The notes beneath the pieces were generated by a model. That model did no database searches. It was given only the letters and a program-made list of their open reading frames with translations, and was not told where the DNA came from. DNA of 64,000 nucleotides from Seiridium cupressi (Eukaryota; Ascomycota; Sordariomycetes; Amphisphaeriales; Sporocadaceae), in the NCBI GenBank assembly GCA_036674765.1, contig JARVKI010000005.1:372001-436000 (forward strand). The letters run 5' to 3'. The position numbers and the translations under genes are program-made. Positions 11,234 through 20,293 of the stretch are shown here, piece after piece. Within the stretch, counting starts at the first letter, position 1. Each line of letters begins with the position of its first letter.

Positions 11234-12161
11234 CTATGCTTTGCCGGTTGAGCCAGTGACATCCATCTGCCACTCCATCAACCTCTGAATCTCCTTCGTA
11301 CCGTCCTCCATCAAAGTCGTCAGACTCGTCGTCGGCGCCTTCTCTTTGATGTACTTCAAGTAATCATCTAACACGAGCTTATTCACATTGATCTTGCTGC
11401 AACCACCCTTGATGCAACTCTTCATCACATCCTCCGGGAAGTCGTTCGTGCCGTGCAGCACAATCCTCACCCGATCATTGGCCTTCTTCCGGATCATTGA
11501 CAGTCTGTCATATTCTAGTACTGGGCCTCTGGCGCCATACTCTCCGTGCACGTTTCCAAACGCCGGCGCGAGAAAATCAATGCCAGTGGCAATGAAGTCC
11601 TCCACTTGATCCTCTGTGGTCAAGGCGCCCTCCAGATCCGCCGTGTCCGCAATACCATCTTCGCCGCCCTCGATGCGGCCCGGCTCTGCTTCGGTGGTGA
11701 TCTTGTGCTCGTTGCAGAAAGCAACCAGTTCCCGCGTCTTGGATAAGTTTTCCTCCATCTCATAATGGCTCATGTCGACCATGATGGAATCGAATGGCAG
11801 GTTAGCCGCCGCATGTCGGATCAGCTTCTCATCCTGCGCGTGGTCGAGGTGAATCGCAACCGGTACCGAGGCATCGCGAGCGGCTTTCGCAGCGGCGTGG
11901 ATGAGCAGGCCATTGCTGTATGTGATAGCCCATGGAAATACTTGTAAAATCAGGGGCGCTCGTTTCGCTTCGGCTGCGCGGATGAAGGCGAGTATGCATT
12001 CGATATTATACCTGTGCGCTCGAGAACGTGTAAGTCGTTGGCCATGGGAACGATATCAGAGACCAGGGATGTACTTACGCAATGGGTGCCACGACACCGT
12101 AGCCACCTTTCTCAGCATCCGAAAGGATCTTGTACGTCGCATTACCCTTCTTCCACTCCAT
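11234..12161 (-). CDS. Class II ketose-(bis)phosphate aldolase (Fba/GatY/KbaY family)
   Basis: Model: complement(11234..12011, 12079..12161), one intron of 67 bp, 286 aa, the usual class II length. The zinc-site residues are present: HLDHAQD (His82, Asp84, His85), the Glu block TTEAEPGRIEGGED (near Glu135), GNVHG (His183) and VLHG (His214). SKINVNK supplies the usual phosphate-binding Asn segment. The enzyme should cleave a ketose phosphate to DHAP plus an aldehyde, or run the reverse. The phosphate loop after His214 reads HGTNDFPED where HGGSG is usual, so specificity probably differs from fructose-bisphosphate aldolase. It diverges from the RpiB-type isomerase gene over a promoter that carries the shared 10-mer. 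An aldolase is not part of the simple erythritol pathway, which makes the cluster's substrate less certain. Confidence 0.88.
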
Positions 12162-12881
12162 TGTGTGCTGAATATATGGTTGTTATTTCGAGTCGGACTG
12201 GAAGCACGGCTGAATTATGCTATGCAGGGTTCAAAAAGAGTGTTCGATAGACATAAACAGCGTTGGCTGGTAGGGAGCGGCTCTCCTCAAACTTCCTTAG
12301 AGTGACTTCAGCCGGGCTTTGATCTTGCGAGAAGTCACAGCCAACGCGCTCGGTCGCATCTTGAAGTCACCATTGGAATCATCCGACCCAAGGATGCCGC
12401 GAAGCCGCGACACATGGCCTCCTACCTCGACACGAACACCCAGGCCTATCTGGTTCGCCTTTCTCGTCGAGTGAGGGGCGCATCACGTCGGTCGCGGGGT
12501 CGGTTTGGAGTAACCCAGCGCAATCTCCACCACTCCGCCGCATGGACATGGACCGCTGGCCTCGTCTCGCGGCACATCCGGGGTCGTTACCGGTGAGCGA
12601 TGCCTATTAGGTTATTGAACCGGGTATAGACGACCAGGTATTGGTGCGGGGCATTATTATAGTATACATTGTATGGCGTTGCAATAGATGTCACGAGGCG
12701 CGGCAGTCGTGCGCTGCTCTATAATGAGCTTGATGGCGCTTAGGTCCAGCGAGGGCATGTCGTCCTCAGCTATCATGACTATCGTCCTCTAGGCTGAATA
12801 CCTAAGTTTTCATTCTCTGATCTAGAGCCGATTTCACTCATTACTGTCTTTTACATATTCTGGGGCCACAAATTTCATATC
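12162..12881. promoter_or_regulatory. Divergent promoter between aldolase and isomerase genes
   Basis: A 720-bp gene-free interval. The complementary strand carries a perfect GAGACGAGGC (12559-12568) in the context GCGAGACGAGGCC. A short open frame at 12414-12596 is GC-rich and has no protein-like features, so I treat it as chance. Confidence 0.6.
12559..12568 (-). promoter_or_regulatory. Candidate cluster operator GAGACGAGGC, site 2
   Basis: Perfect 10-mer on the minus strand, about 310 bp upstream of the isomerase start and 400 bp upstream of the aldolase start. Flanks (GC before, C after) partly match the other sites. Confidence 0.45.
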
Positions 12882-13438
12882 ATGGCTGTCGACAAGAAAC
12901 TAAGAATAGCCATTGGCGGTGATGATGCTGGCTTCGACTACAAGACCAAGCTCGCGCAAGATCTCGCATCGGACCCCCGAGTCTCAGAAGTGATCGACGT
13001 CGGCCCCGGGGCCGCAACAGACAAGACTGCCTACCCTCTCTACGCCATCGCTGCCGCCGAGCTGGTCGCCCAGGGCAAGGCCGATCGAGCCCTCCTCATC
13101 TGCGGAACCGGCCTGGGGGTCGCCATCAGCGCAAATAAGGTTTCTGGAGTTCGAGCTGTTACGGCGCATGACAGCTTTAGCGTTGAGAGGGCTGTCCTAT
13201 CAAACGACGCCCAGGTCTTGTGTCTCGGGCAGCGTGTCATTGGAATTGAATTGGCGAGGAGGTTGGTGAAGGAATGGCTCGGCTATGAGTTCGACCCTGT
13301 AAGCCAACAAACCTCGCAGCGCCAATTATGCCGAGATCGAACTGACAGGTCTCTCAGAAATCTGCATCGGCCGCGAAAGTGCAAGCAATCAACGACTACG
13401 ATATGAAGGCACCGAAAGCCATTACGGCAACAGCATAG
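12882..13438 (+). CDS. RpiB/LacAB-family sugar-phosphate isomerase
   Basis: Model: 12882..13298, 13358..13438, 165 aa. An alternative acceptor nine bases earlier would add three residues; the chosen one gives [12 protein letters not shown], the usual family ending. Key features: the N-terminal loop GGDDAGF (12-18), catalytic Cys74 in [14 protein letters not shown] (anion-hole loop 75-86), HDSFSVERA (His96) and [14 protein letters not shown]. Canonical RpiB has DHAG in the first loop; here the His is Asp15. The family isomerises aldose and ketose phosphates; members act on ribose/ribulose-5-P, allose-6-P and erythrose/erythrulose-4-P. Its position beside a ketose kinase and a polyol dehydrogenase favours a tetrose or pentose phosphate. 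The 3' end is only 138 bp from the end of the convergent regulator gene. Confidence 0.9.
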
Positions 13439-13576
13439 TGAATAAATGGCAGACTTGGCTTGCGTATAGATTTTCGGAGTCAAAGGGTTCGTAGGACGTA
13501 GCGACATTTTGAATTCAAGACATTCCTGGGGTATCTTCTATGGTATAACACTTGTATGTACAAGCTCATGGAGTTT

Positions 13577-15954
13577 TTACTTTGCCCATTCCGCCATGAG
13601 GTCTCTTCGTAGGGCGGTCATTGGCCATCCTGTCCGTGCTTCGCAAGCATCAATCAAGGATAGTACAGCATTGCGCTTGTCTGCATCCTGCACGCAAAGT
13701 CCGGCTGTTGAGAGTCAGCAGTGTACAGGAATTGAAATAATCGTGAGACTGACCTCCGAAAAGACACTGCGCAGACATAATTTGACTGCCTTCATCTTTC
13801 AGCTCCATAGCTATTCCACAAATAGTGGCGACAGCCTCCGACAGAGTTTTCTGCCGCAATGCATTAGTATGGTGCACAATGGCTTGAAATTGTGGCTGAA
13901 AGCCTTACCTGAGTCCTTAGAAACCCGTCAAAGCCGGCAACGGCCGGACGATGAAGTGTGATGAGTATACGAGCAAAGCTGTATACCTGCAATGCGACCC
14001 CATATCTCGCGGGATGAATCCACAAAGGACGAAACACACTATTCGGGTTGGGTTCAGCTGTTGGTAGGGGCTGGTATCTGGGGCCGAGGAAGGTCTTCCA
14101 GCGCTCAAGCTCGGATATTAGGGCCTCGCCTACACGGATTCGTTTCGAGGTCGTATCAGGCTCTACAGGCGATGGATTTAACTTTGAGCAGTAATTGACA
14201 GTCTGCGATAGAAGATAGACCACACGATCTGCCAGTTCATCCTGACTCAGCTCAGAATAGTCCTATGCGGCAGTCCGTTTAGTACCATACATGCAAGCTG
14301 GATATAAAGACAATTTCCGGGATGCCCATCAGAATAACGAATAGCTATCCCGAGCGTGCAGCGATGGATTCGTAAAATCACTTACCTTGAGCGGCCGCCA
14401 AAAAGAAAAGCACCTTCTTCGTTCCCTAGATATGGGTAGCCGATTAGTAAGAATCCATGACTACGACCATAGGGAGAAAGTATACCGAAATGCAGCCCAG
14501 ATATCCTGTCGGAGCCAGGCCCACCATACGGCTTGTCTCAGCCCACCTGATTGGCCATTGACATCCTGTGAGCGCTGGATCCAGAAAACACCTTTCAGAT
14601 GTCTTTTCCAGTTACTATCCGAGGAATCAAGCATCTCATAAGTGGAGATCACCACTTCTCCACGTTAATGATCATGTTCCGCGTCTAGATCTAAAGAACT
14701 TACGGGCGGTGGCAAGTAGCTCCTCTGAATGGGTATATGAATTGTACTGCAGTGAACTTTGGAGGTAATGCAACGTCTCATAGTAGTACTGTACTGCCAA
14801 GCTTGAATCTGCGTCGGAGACAGCTCCCAAGTTGGCCTGTACTATGGCACTATGCCGAGCGCAGAGAGCGAGTATAGCTTTCATCAAGCCCACATTTCGT
14901 AGCTAACACGACCATGAGCATGGGATCGATATCCAATCAAAAGCGGATACTCACAGCCAATCTGGTGGCGTATGTGGAAAAGCGTTGCAGAGGATCGAAT
15001 AGGTCAAGCTTTGGTGCGCGTGTCGGGTCAGTTTCTTTGCAAAGAACATTGCAGCCGATTGTATCCACTTACCCACAGGCTGGCTCGTTCAGCGAATGTC
15101 CGAAACAAGACAGCTTCCTGGCTTGTCAATTGAATGTTGCGATCAAGTGACCATGCATGTCGTTCCGTGGCGGCATGGGCCAGTGGAGCGGGGATCGATA
15201 CAGCCCCTGATATGGGTTGGTTCTCGGTGCCAATCGCCCTCGCCTCCAATGCCCCGGCATTAGATACCGAATCCTCGGGCGCAGGGCTTGCGGCCAGAGA
15301 GAACCCAGCATCCGCTTGAGCAGCGTCTGTCGCCAGGAGATCGAGCCACCGGTTCGAGGCCATGTCAGTGGTAAGCAGCTCAGAGGCCACCGTATCTGGT
15401 GAGTAGGCATAATGATATGCCTCGGCCAGCGTAACTGACGGGGTGGGATGCTGTGGAACCTCTACTGGGGATGGATACAGGTTACGAGGGCTTGGATTAG
15501 TGGGAGCTGCAGGCGGTGGCGGCGCCGCCTCGGGCATTGTCGCTGGTATGTTTATCCCCCTTCTCGAAGTGAGATTGACTGTCGGGGAGCTTTTGCTCTG
15601 TTGGTCCTGCTGAACCTCCTGGCGGCTTGGGCCATCGGCATAGACGCAGTCCCGGCTCGATATGGCGCAGGGTCCGCAAATTGGGACTGAGGTCTGTGGT
15701 GAGCTTCTGTGGGCATACGCTTTCTGACTCGAACATACCCTTCTCGTCGCATTTCTTGTGTCTGGCCCGGCAAGTCAAACTACATAGTGACGCGTTAGCA
15801 CGTGTTGGGTTACCCGAATATCGACAATTGAATGGAGTAGCTACCAGCCGGTCTTAGTGCGCAGGCCCCGTGATCTTGACTTGCGAATCCGCCTTTGCTT
15901 TCCCGGTCTCGACTCCGTGTCTATGCCACCAGCCGACGCCTCACTCGGCTCCAT
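13577..15954 (-). CDS. Zn2Cys6 transcription factor, likely cluster regulator
   Basis: Model: complement(13577..13704, 13754..13850, 13909..14262, 14386..14425, 14486..14654, 14704..14902, 14955..15008, 15073..15686, 15739..15779, 15845..15954). Ten exons join in phase to 601 aa. The basic N-terminus RGLRTKTG leads into the binuclear zinc cluster Cys37-x2-Cys40-x6-Cys47-x6-Cys54-x2-Cys57-x6-Cys64, which is split by two introns. A Pro-rich linker (MPEAAPPPPAAP) and a low-complexity acidic/Ala region follow. The C-terminal half is the helical fungal-specific regulatory region, with conserved blocks such as LFDPLQRFSTYATRLA, VISTYEMLD, VFWIQRSQDVNG and LRQAVWWAWLRQD. It is divergent from the kinase gene and inside the cluster, so it probably activates these genes in response to a pathway intermediate, by analogy with EUF1 in Yarrowia. 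The acceptor at 14655 is aag rather than cag. Confidence 0.88.
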
Positions 15955-16718
15955 GCTTGAGGAGAGCTCATGGGTCGGCGGCAGCAGGTACAGGGCAGGG
16001 CAGGGCCGATCTCAGAATCCACCGAGTTCCAAGTATCTGGGGAATCCGGGGAAGGTCGTGGACGGGAGACGAGGCACCTCAGCGCAAAGGGGGCCGAGGA
16101 AAAACAGCTGAAGATGAACGAACTCTCGTCTCGAGGGCCATCGCGCAAGCGCAATTTTCAGCAGCGGACGGACAATGGAGACTTTGGGGTTTACCCCATT
16201 TGCATCCCCGCGAATACTTGCAAGGGACCCCTGTTCTCTGCCCTGATTGCATGCAGAAGCATGAGTCGTGTCGCGAGACGGGGCCAATCAGGCGGCCAGA
16301 TCCCGGGCGGCGCGTCTAGCTAATGAACTTAATGGTGCGAACGGCGAGCCTGTTGGGTTACTTTATTGCGACGTCAAATGATCTGGAGTCTTTGCTGTCT
16401 CCAGCCAAAGGGCTTAGCACTGGTGTAGTCGTCGTGGGCCCTGGCCCCTACATTAGTGTTTAGTAGGCTCCATGCGTGCCGTGACCCGTGGGGCTGTGGG
16501 GAGCACGCGTTGTTGGGGTTGCAACCGACGATGGCCTCGAGACGACGAGGAACGAGTATTGATCCATATTGGAACCTGCGATAAGGTAAGACTATGTGGC
16601 ATAGCTGCTCCATCATAACATCGTTCAAAAGGGTCATGTCACCAGGCCTTTTCGCCGCAGATGGCGTGCAGAGTGTGTCGTCAATCAATTGCTGCTTCCC
16701 CCTTACTGAACATCAGCC
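15955..16718. promoter_or_regulatory. Divergent promoter between regulator and kinase genes
   Basis: A 764-bp gene-free, GC-rich interval with the densest set of the shared element. There is a perfect GAGACGAGGC at 16066-16075. Related copies are GAGACGAG on the minus strand at 16125-16132 (CTCGAGACGAG), GAGACGGGGC at 16275-16284 and GAGACGACGAGG at 16539-16550. Open frames here are non-protein-like. Sites beside the regulator's own gene suggest autoregulation, which is inference. Confidence 0.6.
16066..16075 (+). promoter_or_regulatory. Candidate cluster operator GAGACGAGGC, site 3
   Basis: Perfect 10-mer 111 bp upstream of the regulator start and about 640 bp upstream of the kinase start, with three looser copies nearby. 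Confidence 0.45.
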
Positions 16719-18708
16719 ATGTCTGACAAGCACTTCTTCCCTGAAACCGCAGCAAACCAGCTGGTTCCTCGGTACTTGAGGGCCTTGACCGCTGCCAATT
16801 CTCATCTTTCTTTGATCGACTCTGAGAGAGTCGTGTACAGTAAATACAATGACCCCAGCACAGTTTCGGTCATCAGTGGTGGCGGTTCTGGTCATGAGCC
16901 CGGCTGGTCAGGCTTCGTGGGTGAGGGCGCCTTGTCTGCCGTGGCATGCGGTGATATATTCGCCTCACCAAGTACGAAGCAGATCCTGGCGGCGATGAAG
17001 GCCGCCCCCTCAAATGAGGGAACAATATTAATGATCACAAACTACACCGGGGACAAGCTACACTTTGGTTTGGCCGCGGAGAGGGCCAAGGCCGATGGGT
17101 CCTGTAAGAAGGTAGCAGTAGTCCCCTTGACGGACGATGTGTCCCTCGGAAGGAGTAAATCAGCCGTTGTTGGCAGACGAGGCATGCCTGGCCATGTCAT
17201 ACGTAAGTAGTTTTGGCCCTCATGTCGGATGCTTACTCATGGCTAACCAATCCGCAGCTATGAAAATCGTTGGTGCTGCTGCCAAGAAGCAGTACAGTTT
17301 CGAAAAGTGCGTGGACATTGCCAAAGCTGTTAACGCACAAGTCGTTTCAATCGGGTCTGCGCTCGATCACTGTCATGTCCCGGGCAGGGCCAAGCATGAG
17401 ACCCTTCCCGCGGATGTCGCCGTCGTCGGTGCTGGAATTCACAACGAGCCAGGTGCCCAAAGGCTCTCGCCCTTTCCATCAGTAGAGGAACTCATTGGCT
17501 ACTGTTTGAAGCTCCTCTGCGATCCCGACGACACCGAGAGGGCATTCGTCACCTTCGACTCGGGAGACGAAGTGGTATTGCTTCTCAACAATTACGGTGG
17601 TCTGTCGAACCTGGAGTTGGGCGCCCTGACAGATGAGACTATTGTCCAACTAGGTACGCGTCCCACTCCTATCTGTGAACGCCATGTCTGATATCCCAAA
17701 AGAGAAAACATGGAGCATAAACCCAGTCAGGATACTTTCGGGAGTGTTCGAGACATCACTCAATACTCCTGGCTTTTCCATTTCCCTCTGCAATCTATCC
17801 AAGGCAGCGATGGAATCCTCAACCACGGTCCCCGAGCTTCTTGAACTTCTGGACATGAGGACAGGTGCAGTCTGGTGGCCTAATGTTTCCATCCCTGTGG
17901 AGAAGAGTGCGGCGTCTCTTCTTGAACACGACGCGCAGGTGGAGGCGGCGAAGCCAAAGTTCTCAGAAGAAACCGACATCAAGGGTAAGCATAATGCTAC
18001 TGTCCTATTGTGCCGCACCTGATGGATGAACAGTCGACCCAACGTTGCTAGACACAGTGATACGAAGTGCCTGTCAGGCAGCCATAGCAGCGGAACCAAA
18101 CCTGACGAAGTGGGACATGATCATGGGCGACGGTGACTGCGGGGAAGCAGTCCAGGGGGTATCAGAGGGTAAGTCGATACACAAAAGGCTGACCCAGTAA
18201 CTCTTTCTAATGCTTTTGACCAGATATTATCAAGAACCTCGACGGTGGAGTCGCCAAGCAAGGGTCCATATTGAGCTTTTTGTTCTCAACTACGGATGCT
18301 GTTGATGATATGGGTGGTAGTCTTGGCGCTATCCTGGGCATCTTATTGTCGGCATTTACCTCTTCCCTACAAGAGATCGTAAAAGGTTCCAACGCCTCAA
18401 CGGGCTCCTCGACGTACGCCCAGGCATTAGCTCAAGCAGTAACCACTCTGAAACGGTATACCGGAGCTCGAGAGGGTGATAGAACGGTCATGGATGTATT
18501 GATTCCGTTCTCTGATGCATTCGCCAAGACCAATAACTTCAATGCAGCTGTAGAGGTTGCTCGTGAAAAGGCCGAAGCAACTAGATCTCTAAAGGCAAAG
18601 TTCGGACGTGCGTCGTATGTCGCAGAAGCACAAGGGCAGTCGATTCCGGACCCTGGAGCTTGGGCGCTCTATGAGTGGCTTGTGGGAATGTCAAAAATAA
18701 TCAAGTAG
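16719..18708 (+). CDS. Dihydroxyacetone-kinase family ketose kinase (DhaK-DhaL fusion; DAK/EYK-like)
   Basis: Model: 16719..17202, 17258..17653, 17703..17984, 18034..18168, 18224..18708; five exons, 593 aa, normal for eukaryotic ATP-dependent DAK. N-terminal DhaK domain: GGGSGHEP (near 53), TNYTGDKLHFG, SLGRSK, ALDHCHVPG, and GAGIHNEPG with His223, the residue that binds the ketone covalently in this family. After a linker comes the DhaL domain: WDMIMGDGDCG (Asp415, Asp420, Asp422 for Mg-ATP), TTDAVDDMGGSLGAI and a helical C-terminus. The nucleotide loop reads MGGSLG where MGGTSG is usual. The reaction is phosphorylation of a short ketose (dihydroxyacetone, erythrulose or similar) in the cytosol. 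Beside a polyol SDR and an RpiB-type isomerase, the erythrulose-kinase role is a good candidate, but glycerone kinase cannot be excluded. The second intron's acceptor is aag. Confidence 0.92.
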
Positions 18709-19321
18709 CAATAGAAATGGCATAGAAGGGGAGATTGAAAGGTCATTCATATATTGCCATGAGGTGACTACTCTCGACCATCTCTGGTCAACCAACCTCT
18801 CTCTGCTCTGCCGAATGTCAAGTCTGTGATTTGAGGCGAAGTGGCACAGTCAGCCAATCCCAGCTTGTGTCAACGGAGTTCCTTACGGCGGTATTCAACC
18901 CACCTTTTTTCTTCACATTGCCTTATATCGTGTATTTTGAAATAAACTGCATAAAATACACCGATTTCACATTCGTTGCTTAGATTTATTCTTGCCTGCT
19001 GTACGTAGTTTGCCTGCCTCGTCTCATACAATGGCAGCGGAATTCCAGGTGTGTGTGCTTACCGTCTTTGTGGCTGGGCGGCGATAACTTACAGTATCCA
19101 CAAAAGCAAGCCATGAGTATAATGAGGTCTTGATATTATGTTCTTGCTTAAGCTAAAATCTGGCTGGGGGAGAAATTCTAAGGGAAATATTGGTTTGAAC
19201 GCCGCTTGCACGGCAGCGCTGTATTCTCATGCCACTAGAGCCAAGTCCTGGACGGCGTCTCCTGGTTAAGAACGTATGGTCTCGACAGATCTAGCTTATG
19301 GGGATTAACACACACATCGGC
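18709..19321. other. Convergent intergenic gap
   Basis: About 610 bp between the kinase and the next minus-strand gene. No gene is seen. It contains a fourth perfect copy of the cluster 10-mer at 19016-19025. Confidence 0.6.
19016..19025 (-). promoter_or_regulatory. Fourth GAGACGAGGC copy, downstream of the kinase
   Basis: Perfect 10-mer on the minus strand, 308 bp past the kinase stop. It is not upstream of a cluster gene, so it may be chance or may mark the cluster boundary. Confidence 0.25.
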
Positions 19322-20293
19322 TTACTTTCCCTCAGCCCAGAAGCGATCTAACGCCTCCTGCCTCACTTCATACGCCCAGTGATGACAGGTCTGGTGGACT
19401 ACGGGACTCACATCACCCCTCTCCCCATCGCCATCATCGTCTTCATCGAAGGCACTGCGGATACCCTTCTGCACGTACCTCTTGAGCAATATCCGTCTCC
19501 ATCTCCCCGTCTCACCGACGCACTTTTTCCATCTCGATATCTGGCGGCCATCATCCTCACACCTCCGGCCCATCCAGAACCGGCAGTACCACTGGAACCA
19601 TCCTCGCACGTCGTACTGGTGGTTTATCCAACCGGCTGCTTCCCACTCCTCAATGCTCTGGCCGCAGGCAACGCCGTACTTGTTAATGTCCGGGTTGTAG
19701 TCAGGACTGGTGAGGTACTGCTCAACGTCGAGCCCATCTGTCCAGTCAGGTGGGAGTTCTTTCCAGTCATCCTCAATCGTGGTTTTGAGGTACTTGGAGT
19801 ATAGCGGCCGCCAGTAGGAGCCCCCAAAGCAGCCCTCGCGGATGATCTCCTCGGGCGACTTGTTGGGCGTGAAGTCTTGGTGCGAGTCGAAATGATATAT
19901 GCCTGAAGAATCACGTGTTGGCGCTGATGCTGCAGGCGTCCAAGAGGTCCAGCCAGCTCGTAATTCATCTAGGTCGGGGCGTGACGATACTGGGCCGGGA
20001 ATTTCCGACTTGACGGACGTGCTATTTCGGGCCTTGGAGACGGTCTTCTTACCGGCTACGCGTTCCGGCTTGGTGTCCAACGCGTCCTCATTATATGCCG
20101 GACGCGAGCCGGACGCGATCCGTGCTGATGTGCGCGTGGGCTGACCTGTCTCCAGCTTCCGGCGCTTCACTGGCGGCTGCTTTGGTTTTTGTGGTGGTTT
20201 CGCGTCAAGGTCATGGTTCTTGAGCCCTAGGTCCTGAACCAGCGCAGTATTTCGTTTGATATTTTCAAGACGACGAATTTCGTATGAAGCCAT
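19322..20293 (-). CDS. Conserved fungal protein of unknown function (Trp-rich C-terminal domain)
   Basis: Single exon, 323 aa. The N-terminus YEIRRLENIKRN resembles the start of WDR76/Cmr1-type proteins but no WD repeats follow. Residues 40-110 are basic and disordered (KRRKLE, GKKTVSKA), probably nuclear. From about residue 145 the sequence is dense in aromatics: FGGSYWRPLYSKYLK, DWKELPPDWTDGL, KYGVACGQS, EWEAAGWINHQYDVRGWFQWYCRFWMGRRC, RWRRILLKRY, ending HWAYEVRQEALDRFW. I believe this Trp/Tyr-rich block is conserved across Pezizomycotina without an assigned function. Two Cys and several His could bind metal but no standard finger is visible. Confidence 0.8.
   Translation of the reverse strand: MASYEIRRLENIKRNTALVQDLGLKNHDLDAKPPQKPKQPPVKRRKLETGQPTRTSARIASGSRPAYNEDALDTKPERVAGKKTVSKARNSTSVKSEIPGPVSSRPDLDELRAGWTSWTPAASAPTRDSSGIYHFDSHQDFTPNKSPEEIIREGCFGGSYWRPLYSKYLKTTIEDDWKELPPDWTDGLDVEQYLTSPDYNPDINKYGVACGQSIEEWEAAGWINHQYDVRGWFQWYCRFWMGRRCEDDGRQISRWKKCVGETGRWRRILLKRYVQKGIRSAFDEDDDGDGERGDVSPVVHQTCHHWAYEVRQEALDRFWAEGK

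Noticed and set aside
12414..12596. 60-codon Arg/Ser-rich plus-strand frame in the aldolase/isomerase promoter
   Set aside because: It overlaps the shared promoter element and looks like a chance GC-rich frame.
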